NCBI GenBank assembly: GCA_003194525.1
Contig: NBIV01000176.1
Coordinates: forward strand, 94,110-158,109
Length of the DNA stretch: 64,000 nucleotides
Reading direction: 5' to 3'
Origin: Gracilariopsis chorda
Lineage: Eukaryota > Rhodophyta > Florideophyceae > Gracilariales > Gracilariaceae
Shown here: in pieces, positions 1 to 10,938 of the stretch
Layout of the letters: every line of letters begins with the position of its first letter
Position numbering within the stretch: position 1 is the first letter of the stretch
Translations under genes and position numbers: made by a program
Notes under the pieces: generated by a model
What the model was told of the DNA's origin: nothing
Seen by the model: only the letters and a program-made list of their open reading frames with translations
Databases searched by the model: none

Positions 1-1224
1 TGTTCTGACAAAGTTAGGGTGCAGTTGATAAATGGCATACAAACTTCGACTCCAGAAGGATATTATGGGGTTGTTGAGCAGGTGTTGTAATCGAGAACAT
101 GAAACACGTTGCCTCTTATCATGATTGAGGTCACCGGCTTCATCTGTATCTACCCTGCAGCATGCCATCACAATAAGCCCAAGCCCACCTACCACCAGTG
201 CTGAGCCAAATCCTTCGTGTAGAGCTCCAAAGTACTTGTTAAATGTCTTCGATGACGGATGGAAATAGAAGAGGGCAAAGTAATCCATCAACATCAGCAA
301 CAGCCCCGTAACAACTGCTGCAGCCTTACGCCGAAGAACTAGAAGATGCACAAATCCTTTCCTGTACATCTCATACCACACCAGAAACCCGATCATGCAA
401 GGAATCAGACGATAGCCTGTCTGAAAGTAAAGAGGGTAGTACGCCTGGAATATTCTTCGACGACTCATAGCATCGTATGACTGGACATCGAAAGCTCCCA
501 TATTTAGTCTATGCGTTGTAGCGAGTGCGACCTTGGCGGAGTAGGTCTTTGTTACATCCTGAACGTTAAACATAAGCGGCCAAGCTGGGAATCCGGCTTC
601 ATACCATATCATAATTCGGGAAAGTGCCGAACCTAATATGCTGATCCCCAGTGCAAACTGAAGGATGGATAATGAGCGAGACACCAAAGCCAACACGCAT
701 ATCACGATATGAACTTGAAAGTCAACAACTGTTGACCACCCCTCAATGAGGCATCTGTCATGTGCAATCGTGAAAAGGTTGCCAAAGAGTAGGATTTCAG
801 CCAAGTTGGGGCATAGAGAATTGCCAATGGCAGCGTAAATCATAGACGTTATGGTGTACATCGGAGCGAGTCTGAGCCATCTAAGCAATATGTAGCGAAC
901 AACCGCGCCTAGAGATATCTTGCTTCCATCAACGTTGAAGCAAGCTTTCAACTTAGGTGCCATGCAGAAGCCACTCAAAAAGAAAAACGCATCCACTCCG
1001 TATCGAAACCCAAAGTTCACAAACTGGAACAGCACCGCAGAGACCGACGAAAATTCATTTATCAGCGCATCGGCCGGAGCCGACGAAGAAAGGGAAAATG
1101 CGAGATAGAATGCGGCGTGATAAAGTACAATGGCAACGTTAAAGTATATTCGAATGACTTGCAAAGCTAACGTGCCAGTCGGAACACGTGAGGTAAACGC
1201 CCGTCTAAGAAACAAGGAACTCAT
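1..1224 (-). CDS. Acyltransferase-3 (NRF-6-like) membrane protein, C-terminus off the window
   Basis: Reading the minus strand from an ATG at 1224-1222 gives about 408 codons with no stop, running off the left edge. Several hydrophobic segments are visible. Near residues 25-40 is a membrane stretch with a YHA motif, where the family's catalytic His lies (RxxA...YH). Around residue 75 is GVDAFFFLSGF, close to the acyltransferase-3 signature GxDxFFxLSGF. An RWLRLAPMY segment and a later EGWSTVVDFQ segment match the RxxRLxP and W-[SY]-x-x-[VD]-D-x-Q pattern of nose-resistant-to-fluoxetine-like acyltransferases. Such proteins move acyl groups onto lipids or sugars at membranes. The ATG is chosen because an in-frame stop appears upstream once the inserted transposon is removed. 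A Harbinger transposon sits 46 bp upstream of the ATG, so the promoter or 5' UTR is displaced. No stop or frameshift is seen, in contrast to most of the window. Confidence 0.72.
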   Translation of the reverse strand, partial: MSSLFLRRAFTSRVPTGTLALQVIRIYFNVAIVLYHAAFYLAFSLSSSAPADALINEFSSVSAVLFQFVNFGFRYGVDAFFFLSGFCMAPKLKACFNVDGSKISLGAVVRYILLRWLRLAPMYTITSMIYAAIGNSLCPNLAEILLFGNLFTIAHDRCLIEGWSTVVDFQVHIVICVLALVSRSLSILQFALGISILGSALSRIMIWYEAGFPAWPLMFNVQDVTKTYSAKVALATTHRLNMGAFDVQSYDAMSRRRIFQAYYPLYFQTGYRLIPCMIGFLVWYEMYRKGFVHLLVLRRKAAAVVTGLLLMLMDYFALFYFHPSSKTFNKYFGALHEGFGSALVVGGLGLIVMACCRVDTDEAGDLNHDKRQRVSCSRLQHLLNNPIISFWSRSLYAIYQLHPNFVRT

Positions 1225-1270
1225 ACTTGTAGCAATTGAACCTCCTTGGAGTCGTAAGTGTAGCAATTGA

Positions 1271-1295
1271 GGGCCTGTCTTAACAGCGTTGACGA
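1271..1295 (+). repeat. PIF/Harbinger left terminal inverted repeat
   Basis: Begins GGGCCTGTCTTAACA then GCGTTGACGA. It matches the reverse complement of 6561-6586 at 25 of 26 positions, the difference being one inserted A. It is preceded by the TGA duplication at 1268-1270. Confidence 0.9.
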
Positions 1296-1677
1296 TCGTG
1301 AATGCAAAAACGTGAACGCCCCCATACATTGAGTTTTTCAAAATTTGAATGGCTGTAAGTTAATGTCTTGTCTTCTCTAGTGCCCCGAACCGGGGCGCTA
1401 GCCCCTCTGTCTATTACGCATCGCCGATCTGCCCGACAAAATGCTTTGACGCAGTGTTATTCCGCACCACTATGTCGAACCTCCTCTGCTACAAAAGGTA
1501 ATGATCTCCTCCGAAACTCGTTTGTCAATCGCATTCCATCTCATTATACTCTCCGTCTCGTATACCGATTGTGGGTAAGTCTTGCGGTTAAAGAAAGTTT
1601 TCAATGAAGCAGACATAACAATACTTCTTATAACTACACTGCAATCACTATCGAAAATAAACTGGCACACAACAAAC

Positions 1678-2949
1678 ATGGTGGCCATCATTTCTAGCTC
1701 TTCAACTAACAGACTTCTAAGGCAGACTGCAGTTGTTGTAGATCTTTACGAGCATTATTTGGACGTCACGAGAACAGTTTTGAATGCTACAAAACCTGTC
1801 CGTCGCCGCACCCCGACAGTTGTCAAGCGCCATCTAACCTTTGAAACTCTGTCATCCAATCTGAATTCTCGTGCCTTTAGGCAGGTGTTTCGCATCTCGA
1901 ACGACGATTTTGAACTTCTATATGGAAAAGTCTCATATTTGCTAATGAAGAATACGGAAATGGGAGAAAGATCTGGTAGATTAACAATAACGCCAAGAAC
2001 GCGATTAGCGATTACATTACGGATGTTGGCTGGAGCGAGCTATGGTGAAATTATGCTCTCTTTTCATATTGGGCGATCATCTACATATCAAGTGTTTCAC
2101 GAGACGCGAAAGGCTTTAATGAAGGTTCTCGTTCTTCCAGATCTACCGCGCTCAGAAGAGGAACTTCATGAACTGTGTATGGGGTTCAAGCATTCTCGAA
2201 GTAAGCTTAGTCCTCTCACCGGCTGTGTAGGTGCACTCGATGGCATCGCGATAAAAATTAAGAAACCTTCTTGTCCTCATGCAGCTGCGTTCTATTGTAG
2301 GAAAGGATTCTACTCGCTACCAGTTCAGGCTCTTGTGGATTCTCGTTATCGGTTTTTGGACGTTTCTATTCGATGCGTCGGCTCAACGCATGACCAATTG
2401 GCACATGCTGTGTCTGAGCTTGGGCAGTATCTTGCAAATAATAAGCTTCAGATCTAGTATTGGATCGCGGGGGATGAGGCTTATCTTTGTACCAACAGTC
2501 TTATTTGTCCAATACCCATATCACAAGTGAGTAGTTGTTGAGAAGATGCCTTTAATTTTTTTCTTTCTTCTCTTCGTATTCACGTGGAGCAAGCTTTTCG
2601 GATGCTCGTGGCAAGATGGCGTTTGCTACGAGATTTGGAGTTTTCCCCTGAGATATGTTCAGAGATTGTGGCGTTATGCATGAAGCTTCACAACTTTTGT
2701 ATCGATAATAAACCCGGTAGCTGGAAGGAAGTCACCCAGGACGATGTTTGCGAACGTAACAAAGACGTACTCGAGTGGTATGACTGCTGTAAAGATCGCC
2801 ACTCAACTTGGGTAACAGGGGAAGCAATGAGTGCAGAGAGTGGTAGGGGCATGTTTTCGAAGAGGGAGGAGTTGGTTGAGGTGATACGAAGGAAAGGTCT
2901 CAGCCGCCCAGCTGTTGCAGGTGCGCCATGTCGAAGTTCTGAGTTATAG
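1678..2949 (+). pseudogene. PIF/Harbinger transposase, two in-frame stops
   Basis: One continuous frame encodes a DDE_4/PIF-type transposase. The first catalytic Asp is in GALDGIAIKI, the second in the DSRYRFLDVS...GSTHD block, and the third acidic residue is the Glu of HVEQAFRMLVARWR. The motif GDEAYLCTNSLI lies between the second and third, as in functional relatives. The frame is broken by TAG at 2455-2457 and TGA at 2539-2541. Both lie inside sequence that stays homologous on each side (GDEAY... then EDAFNFFLSSLRI), so these are point nonsense changes and not an intron. The frame is open upstream to an ATG at 1582; the ATG at 1678 is an alternative start. The protein would cut and join the element's ends in the nucleus. 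Confidence 0.82.
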
Positions 2950-3115
2950 ATTTAGAACGTCAAGGCGTTGCCAAGCCCTCTTCTGGATCGAGTTCTGAAG
3001 TCTAAGGAAAGTGTAACTGCTTGGATTCTTGAATTCCTCCAGTCTGCTCCAGGTAGGTGGCTGCCGGTGACGCGATATTTAGTCGTCTATCGCTCTTCCA
3101 GCATTCCTCCGCTCA

Positions 3116-4223
3116 GTGCTACAAGACCTTTTTTGGGCTTCTGTTGCTCACATAAACGCCAATGCTTCTGCTGAAAGCGCACAGCAAGATGACATTGTCA
3201 AGGCGGCCACAAAGCTGCCTTACTCCGAGCGAATCGTGCACAAAGCGTGGCGCGTCGAGGAACTTGTGTGCAGGGAGGGGGCCGACAAGTTTGCCGTCAC
3301 TCCAGAAGATGACAAGATTTACTCTGACTTCTTTCCTTACCTCGCTAAGATGGCTCGCGATGCAAGCGCCGCTGCACCGCTTGCCGCCTTTGAGTCCATT
3401 ACCAAATATGCGGACACGGTGCCGCCACGAATGGTGCGAAGGTCCGCCGCCGAAGTCACTAAGGCTGTCGCTGAAAAGAGGCTTGCCGGAAGACCGCTCA
3501 ACAAGACAAAAGCAAGACACATTTGCCATGTATGTGGGCGCTGATTCGGGCGATGTCGCTGTCGATGTCGTCGCAACAGTCGGCTTTAACCATCGCACCC
3601 CGAAGGTTGTAGTCGCCGTTGTGGAGGCTATCACCGTTGCTCTAGAAACGTATGGAAGTCGGGTAATCCCGATTAAGACCGTTGCCGCGAAGATTCCGCC
3701 GCGGCTTAATCATTCGCAGAAGGCGGTTCGAAACGCGGCGAAGAACCTTGTTATTAAGGTGCTGGAGTCGTGTGATCAAATCCTTCTTCTAACTGCGCTT
3801 ATTAACCTTTTGTTGACTAACATCAGAGCTATTCAACGCTCTGAGTCGGAGAAATCTTCTGCATTGGCCAAATCTTCTATATGTATCAAATCTGTCGCAA
3901 AGGTCTCGAAACGAGGGTTTTCTAACTGTCGAGTCAGTGAGCTTCTTCGTGATATTCATTTGTTCCTCATGGCTAATCCAGCTCGGCGGGACAGGGACAC
4001 CTCAGCAGAAGATCAGACGTTTGCCATGCGGCTCTCGAAGACTGTTGTAAATGCGATCATAGATGAGATTGGTTCCGGAATTCGAAGGAACTTGGAGCTC
4101 ATTCCGCAACCAGAGAAGTCTCAGTTCGTACACTACATTGATAAGAAGAAGAAGACGAAGAGAGTTCAAGCCCGCCGCCAATTCAAAGATCGTCTGCAGC
4201 TACTACTCAGCCTGTTCATCTAA
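3116..4223 (+). pseudogene. Degraded coding remnant of unknown type inside the Harbinger element
   Basis: Two overlapping frames look partly coding: 3116-3544 (142 codons, ending with a GRPLNKTKARHICHVCGR segment) and 3162-4223. The GRP...C-x2-C stretch resembles the zinc-knuckle tail of SWIM/MULE-type proteins, but it is too short to assign. It lies between the transposase and the accessory gene. It may be a captured gene fragment or a frameshifted third element gene. Function not recognised. Confidence 0.3.
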
Positions 4224-4605
4224 ACAAAGAGTACGAAGAGAACGCCTTGGTTGAAGAGGCACTTTCCAGGATTGTGCTCTGTAAAGAGAGGGAGAGAGAA
4301 GATGGATGTTATTGGGTTCGGCTTCAACGCCAATTCGGGCACTGGGCCAATGTCGTGGTGTTGTTCCCGTGTCTGCTCGCGAGTATGATTAGCACATTGC
4401 TACGAAGGGGAAGAGAGAACGAATTCTGTAAAACAAACTCCTTTATAACATAGAACTCATCAAGAATGATCGCTTCCCGCCACCACCCGATGACAAGTCT
4501 CTAGCAGACATTGCCACCACGATCAAATCACTAGAAACGTTACGATATGAACAGATTATGAACAGTGCCTAGAAGCGAACAACAATTGCAGAAGCACGGA
4601 GAAAG

Positions 4606-6032
4606 TCAGTTATCTTCATTGTCCGAGTCATTTTCACTTGTTTCCTTGCAGAACTTTCTGTATCGTTTCTTGCTTCGCATAAGACTTGTTCGCAAAATGT
4701 CCTGGACTTCTTCATCAATATACTCAGAAGCACGCTGGTATCGTTCCGCACTCTCCAACAGCTTACCGACTAAAACTCCTTCCTCTTCAGCTTCATTGGC
4801 GTAAATCAAACCCCTTCCATGCGCAGTCTCGCTTTGTGCTTTCTGGATCTCAAATTGCTGCTTCACATAGCCTGTAAAATTACTTATAGACTTAGACACG
4901 TCCTCCAAACCATTCTGAAGTTCCGTACTTTTCCTTTTTTTCTGTTTTGTTTCACATGTTCTATCCGTTAGTGTTTCCTTTACGCCTTCATCTAGCCCTC
5001 CTCTTTCATTACTAATAAGTTTGGAAGCCATCTGAAGAAGCTCTGTGTTCTCTTGGGGAGTTCCCACCCTGCACACCAAGAACATTATCAAAGTCCTTTT
5101 CGAATCCGATGAGTAGTCTCCGCTGGTACTGCACAGCGACAAAAAAGCTGTAATCCGAGTAGGATCGTTCTGCCCTGACGCCGACCATCTGTCGTACACT
5201 ATAGTAAAAGATCTCTTTGCCGTGAAAAAATGATCTTTGAGAGATGAGGCCGTTCTGATAGCAAGAGGGCGACTGTTTGAATCAACTTCTTCCAAATGGC
5301 CAGTTAAATCTTCCCTTGAATCTACACGAACATCGTTAAATCTCTGAGCAATCGCTCCCCAAAAGGACTCACGCGTGACACGAGCATCGCTCTCTTCCCG
5401 GGTAAGCTGCCCACCACAAGCTTTAAATAACGCATGTCTACAGAGTAAATCGTCCCGCAGAAGCACAAGCAAGCGAGCAAACTGTTTGAGAGAGAAGTTC
5501 GCTGTCCCAGAATTTGATGGACCATTGTCAGCATCGCTTCTACTCCCCCTCCAAGCAGTGACCTCAGCACTCCCGATTTCTCTCCAGGATACACCATGTG
5601 CAAAAGAGATTGAATTTCTGGAAGCAATTCCCACGTTCGTAAACTCTTAACCGCATTTTGAACCCACACATCATAGTCATTACAAGCTCTGTTCTGTTTC
5701 ACAATATTATCAAAAGAAATGTTTTTCCTGGTTGTCATATACAAGTGTAGCATGCATCTAGATATCAGTTCGCTTTTCGATCTGTTACTTAACTTCAGCT
5801 TCCATTGTCTTGCGATCAGCTGAATTTTCTTCACGGTTTTCTCTTTCAAGTAGGAGTAGAACCGTACCGCGTTGTCCTTTTCAGTAAATGAAAGACCTTC
5901 AAGCTCCGAAGTACCAGCCAAACTCCCTACGTTGCTGTTGTTGCTTCTTTGCTGATTTACGGAAGGATGCTTGCGAGGGCTACATCGGATAACGCGAGCT
6001 TGCGTAACAGCCGAAACATGAGCCGAGTGCAA
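4606..6032 (-). pseudogene. PIF/Harbinger accessory (second-ORF) protein, frameshifted
   Basis: Two overlapping minus-strand frames form one protein. 6032-5322 supplies the N-terminal half; after about 5530 the plausible sequence moves to the frame 5634-4606, which ends in an acidic tail (ENDSDNEDN). The C-terminal half contains a conserved-looking RWSASGQNDP segment and a lysine-rich KQKKRKST stretch suited to a nuclear protein. PIF/Harbinger elements normally carry a divergent second gene for a Myb/SANT-like protein that brings the transposase to the nucleus and DNA. Position and orientation fit, but no Trp-repeat of a Myb domain could be placed with confidence. One frameshift is inferred. 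Confidence 0.5.
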
Positions 6033-6560
6033 TTCAGAAGTAGAATGAAGGAGTGGTTGAGGTGCAGTGGAAACGTATGCAATCTGAGGCTGACTTGTGA
6101 CCTGTAGAGTTGCTGGGAGTAGTAACAGACGTGATTCGCGGCGTAGGATCGTCTAACAGACGTTGTACATGATGTGCACCATTTCCTGCGTCTGGTTGTT
6201 CGAGAGGCAGGAAATGTGCTGACACGCGTTGACAATGATCGGTGGGAACGCTGTTGACCATCTTAATACGAGGAAGAATTAGAACAGGAAGATTCGGTAG
6301 GGAGCGGGTAAGTTTGTGGGGGAGATTAAAGAAGCATGCCAGAAGTACATGGGACGCGCCAAAGGGACTATGTTTTAATTTGCGCGGCTCCAAGAGGCGG
6401 ATGTGGAGGTCGGACTGCTAGCAAGAGGTCCTTTGAATTCAAAAATTGCAAGCTTTGCTTACAGACCGAGAGGTTTAAGAAATGTTAAGGGGCGCAAGGT
6501 AGGGGCTTCCAAACCGCCAATCAATTAAAGACACGTTCCGTTCACGCCTGAACGCTGGCT

Positions 6561-6586
6561 TCGTCAACGCTTGTTAAGACAGGCCC
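6561..6586 (-). repeat. PIF/Harbinger right terminal inverted repeat
   Basis: Inverted copy of 1271-1295, ending ...GTTAAGACAGGCCC and followed by the TGA duplication at 6587-6589. Confidence 0.9.
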
Positions 6587-6589
6587 TGA

Positions 6590-6926
6590 ACGGTCTTGAA
6601 GTCTTAATTTGAAGTGCTGCAGATGGAAAGGGGCGTAGATGATCTGAACGGTCGGCAAGAATAGTGTACATAAGTAAAGTTGATGCTCGCTAAGCCGTAC
6701 AGAAGGAAGGCCATCGGCCTGTCAGAGGAACAGTATCAGTAAAAAGATCTGTGAGTGTTGTGGGCAACGTGTGCGGCACGAGCGCCACACACGCTGCCCA
6801 CGGCGGAGATCGCCGTGCTGCGTTATACGGCGACGAGTCCCGGGGGGATAAGATGGGCGCGAAACTCAGCGCGGGCAGGAAAAAGAAAGGGGGAGAAGTA
6901 CACAGACAAGAATAAAACTGGTACGC
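6590..6926 (+). other. Region upstream of Ty3 element 1, with an 18-bp hairpin
   Basis: No gene is supported. The arms 6760-6777 and 6784-6801 are inverted repeats matching at 16 of 18 positions around a 6-bp loop. The stretch probably includes the leader or 5' LTR of the Ty3 element that begins coding at 6927. The 3' LTR is missing, because the element is truncated at 17241, so LTR limits cannot be set. Confidence 0.4.
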
Positions 6927-7910
6927 ATGCCGTTTCAAGCTTTCATGGTACCGCATCCAAGGTTCTCTTATCAAGCAAAGATGACCGAATCAAACGCAAC
7001 TACCCGTGTTATATCCAACGGCTTTTCCAACGCCTACGTCACGAAATTTTTCTTCGCATATGAAAACGTGGCCACGTGTGGTAAGAAGCCGAAAGAGATG
7101 CCGCTACAGCTCTTGTGCGACCTCGAGAATAGGGCGTTTGATTTTTATTACGAGACTTTTGCCCGCCACGGAAGATTGACAGGGGAACCCAAAGACTATG
7201 CAGTCGTGAAGGCCAAACTTCTCGCCGATTTAAAACCTGAGGTGAAGCCGGAGGAGGAGTTCTACAAAGCTTTCGCCACCCGGTTGGATCCAATGGACAT
7301 TATGGGCTCACTGGTCAAGATGGATGCTCTGTACAAAAAGGTTGGCTTCAATGAAACCGCTGTTTTCCGTTTGCTTCGTAAAGCCGTCGGGGAGATTCCT
7401 CCGATGGCTAACTTCGTGATGTACCGATTACTTTCCGACTTTAAGTCGTTGAAGAAGTCGATTGGAGATTTCGTTGTTGGTCAGAGAGCTTTCTTCTCGG
7501 GTGGGGTCCCAACCCCCTTTCTGGTCCACACGCCAAGGAAGATCCTTGCAATGCCTGACGCTGGTTCTGGCGCTGCCCAGCAATTGGAGAGCAATGTGGA
7601 CCAGCTAACCACGGAGTTCTCGAGTCTGACCCTCTTGGTGAAAAAGAGCTTTGAGGGGGCTTCTGCGTCTGGTGGGAAGTCGGACAAGGACTGGAATTGC
7701 AGGTACTGAAAGGAGAAGGGACACGGTGCGAACCGTTGTCCTCGCAATCCCCAAAGAGACACGAATTGTTCCAGGTGCGGGAAGAAAGGACACTCCGAGG
7801 AGACTTGTTGGTCTAAGGCGAGCAGCAGGGAAGGTCACTCAGTGTCTTTCGAAGAAGCCAGGTCGAAGTCCGCCAAAGAGATGAAGCACAAGGACAATGG
7901 TGACAAGTAA
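6927..7910 (+). pseudogene. Ty3 element 1 gag with zinc knuckles, in-frame stops
   Basis: The frame from 6927 encodes about 260 residues of capsid-like gag, stops at TGA 7707-7709, then continues in the same frame as two CCHC-type zinc knuckles. In the first (CRY-stop-KEKGHGANRC) the TGA stands exactly where the second Cys of C-x2-C-x4-H-x4-C belongs. The second knuckle, CSRCGKKGHSEETC, is intact. A TAA follows at 7908-7910, and the same frame runs on past it towards the protease. Gag packages the element's RNA in a cytoplasmic particle. Confidence 0.7.
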
Positions 7911-8164
7911 CAGGTCACTTTCGTTCAGGATAGTGTTTCTTATGACGTCGTCGCCGCAACGAAGAGGACTACGGATAATCAGGCCCTCCCCAAACAGCCT
8001 CGTGGGAACGTGATGGACACTGGAACTCTGGATAACAGGGCTCCGGCCCCTGCTCCCCTTCAGGCCACGACCTCAAAGCCGAAGAGGAAGACAGGAAGAC
8101 TAGGAAGCCGCGAAAGACGAAGAAGACCTCTCACGGCCTACAGAAACACGTTGGAAAGTACAAC

Positions 8165-9553
8165 GTGGTCACAGAGCTGGGTTCCGCTGCCTCAGGGATA
8201 ACGTTTGGCCAGCTCCTTCGTGGTGAGGCCGAGGAGGCAAGGAAGTTGCTGAAGCGCTTGCTCAGCGGAAGCGTCTCTAAGGCTCATGCCGTCATGAGCG
8301 CGTCTGGACTTCCCCGCCATTTAAACGTGGTGTTGCTAAGACTCTATGGAACTGAGACGTATGGCCACTTCGATACAGGAGCCGTGCCGAACCTTCTGTC
8401 GTCGAAGTAGTGCGACCAGTTGACCTTGACTTCTGTAGAGACTTCCAGGAAAGTCACAGTGGCCGATGGAACTGTCGCGCATGTCTTGGGATGTGTGAAG
8501 GACGTCCCAATTTCTTTTGCTGGTACTAGTGTTCCGTTTGACTTTTTACTTGTCCAGAACTCTCCCTTTGATGTTATCATTGGTAGTCCCACACTTGATT
8601 CCCTACAAGCTTGCCTTGACTCCAGTCCTCAAAAGGTAACGCTCAGTGTTGGTACTGAGGAAGTCGTTCTCTCGCTCTTCAATGAACCTCCTATCGTGGA
8701 CGGAGGACGCACCGATAGCGAGGAATTAACGTCCCCAGAGGAGTTGGGCGAGGAGCCGTATGCAGGCGAGACCCACTCATCGTCCACTAGTTCTGTGGAC
8801 GAGTCAGATGGAGAACCCGAGTTGGTGCTGGCCATCGTGAACAAAGAGCTCTACGAGCCGGACCTGGAAGGTTACGATTGTGCTACAAGCGCTTTGTATA
8901 GCGATGATCAGAGTGACCGCCTAGCCCTCCTCGCCTCGAAGCTGCAGTATCGTCCAGCCCAGGCTCAAGGAGAGGTAACCGAAGCTCTCAAGGAGATGGA
9001 TATTATCGTTTGGGACATTGGAGGGCTCCGTCCTTCTGATGCCCCTGTAGTCCACTCATTCGAGTTGACGGACGACACCCCCATCTACTTTGACGTGCTT
9101 CGGGTGCCCCCAAGGCACAACACAATAATCAGGAAGGAAGTTGATGAATTGCTGGAGACAGGGATCATTACGCCGTCCAGTTCAGCCTGGTCCTTCCCCG
9201 TGGTTATAGCAACGAAAAGGGATGGTAGTCCAAGGTTTTGCGTTGACTATCGTCAGCTTAATCGTGTCATGAAGCCGGATCGTTGGCCTCTTCCAAAGGT
9301 CGAAGAGATATTCGATGACCTGGCCGGTTCCAGGATCTTCACGACGCTGGACTTATATACTGGCTATTGGCAGCTCTGGATGTCGGAGACCTGCAACGAG
9401 ATGACGACGTTCACCTGTAGCTACGGCACGTACAAATCCGAGGTGATGCCGTTTGGCCTAATGAACGCGCCCTCGACCTTCCAGCGTATGATGGATGGTG
9501 TCCTGCGCGGCCTGCCCTTCGCGATGGTGTATGTGGATGACGTTGTCATCTGT
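8165..9553 (+). pseudogene. Ty3 element 1 protease and reverse transcriptase (5' half)
   Basis: After a frameshift near 8165-8200 the frame carries an aspartic protease with HFDTGAVPNLL (catalytic DTG). It then has TAG at 8408-8410, the rest of the protease (FDVIIGSPTLD), an acidic spacer, and a reverse transcriptase with FCVDYRQLNRV, TTLDLYTGYWQ, PFGLMNAPSTFQ and the catalytic YVDD box at about 9528-9539. The reading stops being RT immediately after VVICS, where the left inverted repeat of the nested element begins at 9554. The thumb domain is lost. Confidence 0.82.
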
Positions 9554-9791
9554 AGTGCAACGCCCTCAGGGAGGGATTCTTGGTACTTAAACGCTTTCCC
9601 GATATTATCGGTTGTGTAGTGTGTATATGAACTACGCCCCACTATGGTGGATATGGACACGTGGGACACGGTTATGGGTCAACTGGCGGTTGGCCACAGT
9701 AGTGGATGTTGCCACGAAATGTGGAGTATTTTAGTTAATATTATTTATTATTTTCACACCCATTTCTGGGAAGCTAGTACTTAGTGCGACG
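9554..9791 (+). repeat. Left inverted terminal repeat of Ty3-like element 2
   Basis: Runs from AGTGCAACGCCCTC to ..TTAGTGCGACG. Inverted match to 16232-16469. The gag ATG follows only 24 bp inside it. Confidence 0.85.
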
Positions 9792-9814
9792 TAGCGGAGG
9801 CCGATATCCTCGGT

Positions 9815-10921
9815 ATGAATGAGGGACAAACCTATTTTGCTTTACCGTATTTGTTACGGGGAATGGCGGAGGACCAATACAACTCTGTCAGAGGATCTTC
9901 TCGTGCCTCCGAGGGAGGAGTTACTTGCTGGCCGGAGGCTGTGCAGTATCTACTGCGCTCCTACGCCACAAACACTGCTATTCAGCAGGCTATCCTCGCT
10001 TCGCGAGATACACGCCAGCGTGCTGGAGAGACCGAGACCGATTACTCGGTGCGCCTTAACAAAGCTTTCCACAGATGTGGTAACGTATACCCCGCTGTGG
10101 AGCGCAGTACCACGTTCATCGATGGTCTTGGCCCGGCAATCCGAAGTTTAGTTACCCGTTATCGGGAGGACAAGCGGAGGATCACCTATCTCGAGCTGGT
10201 CCAACACGCCCGAGCGGAAGGGGATGCACTTAGTGCAAGAACTCCGAACAATCGGTCTAAATCCGCCAAGGCGTTGTTGCTAGAAAGCGAAGCCTCCTCA
10301 CTCCCGCTCACTGCGGATGGGAACCCTGCACAGGGATTTGATACCGTGAATTTAGTGCAGGGGGATGGTGTGTCGATACCCACCAGTGATTTGCCGTCAA
10401 CAACAGAGATGACCCGTGATACGGGAACAGAAGATCCCGTTCTATACGGTGGTAACGGTCGGGTCCAACCCCAACGACTCCCGTCGTCAAACGGTCATTC
10501 CCGTTGTCAACGGCCTGGATGGACTGACACCCGCCCTGCGGTTCGCTTCTCCGATACTCGGAATAGTAATCCGCGTGTCGCGGTGTTGGCTCTCATTTGC
10601 CACCTTTGTTATGCCCATGGCAATACCTCGCCTCATTGTATCTGTTCATTGAAGGATATGGCCAAGGTGGTGGCAAACTACGAGGCCCTCACTCCTGAAG
10701 AGAAACGTTCCGTCCCGACGGCTTCCTACCTCATTGCTAAAACGGACTTTTCCCATGCCCTACCACAGACCCCGCGTGCGCGGCAAGCTTCATACACCCC
10801 GATTCGGGAGATCACGCAACCATCCGTTGCAACTCCCGCTTATGCGGATAGAAACCCCCGTCAACGGGATGAAGCACTCGTTGTCGAGGAAACCAACCCA
10901 CCGCAGAAGGCGGAAAACTAA
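9815..10921 (+). CDS. Ty3-like element 2 gag
   Basis: Open frame of 368 codons, ATG to TAA, starting 24 bp inside the inverted repeat. The segment YLLRGMAEDQYNSV followed by YLLRSYATNTAIQQA and a D-T-R-Q-R-x-x-E-T-x-x-D-Y motif is the central part of a Ty3 capsid. The N-terminus looks short, so either the 5' end is truncated or gag is unusually compact. A Cys/His-containing segment occurs at about residues 262-278 (ICHLCYAHGNTSPHC). The next ORF (protease-pol) lies in another frame, 17 bp downstream. Confidence 0.7.
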   Translation: MNEGQTYFALPYLLRGMAEDQYNSVRGSSRASEGGVTCWPEAVQYLLRSYATNTAIQQAILASRDTRQRAGETETDYSVRLNKAFHRCGNVYPAVERSTTFIDGLGPAIRSLVTRYREDKRRITYLELVQHARAEGDALSARTPNNRSKSAKALLLESEASSLPLTADGNPAQGFDTVNLVQGDGVSIPTSDLPSTTEMTRDTGTEDPVLYGGNGRVQPQRLPSSNGHSRCQRPGWTDTRPAVRFSDTRNSNPRVAVLALICHLCYAHGNTSPHCICSLKDMAKVVANYEALTPEEKRSVPTASYLIAKTDFSHALPQTPRARQASYTPIREITQPSVATPAYADRNPRQRDEALVVEETNPPQKAEN

Positions 10922-10938
10922 CTGAGGGCGTCTCCCCT

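Larger units (their letters stand above)
1271..6586 (+). mobile_element. Complete PIF/Harbinger DNA transposon (5.3 kb)
   Basis: The ends are inverted repeats: 1271-1295 begins GGGCCTGTCTTAACA and 6561-6586 is its reverse complement apart from one extra base. Both ends are flanked by TGA (1268-1270 and 6587-6589), a 3-bp target duplication of the size PIF/Harbinger elements make. Inside are a DDE transposase in plus orientation (1678-2949) and a second protein in minus orientation (6032-4606), the usual two-gene plan. Both genes are broken, so the copy is probably dead but structurally intact. It is inserted just upstream of the acyltransferase gene. Confidence 0.88.

Noticed and set aside
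2458-2583. Intron in the Harbinger transposase (GTGAGT at 2527)
   Set aside because: The stretch keeps conserved transposase motifs in the same frame on both sides of the TGA, and there is no fitting AG acceptor.
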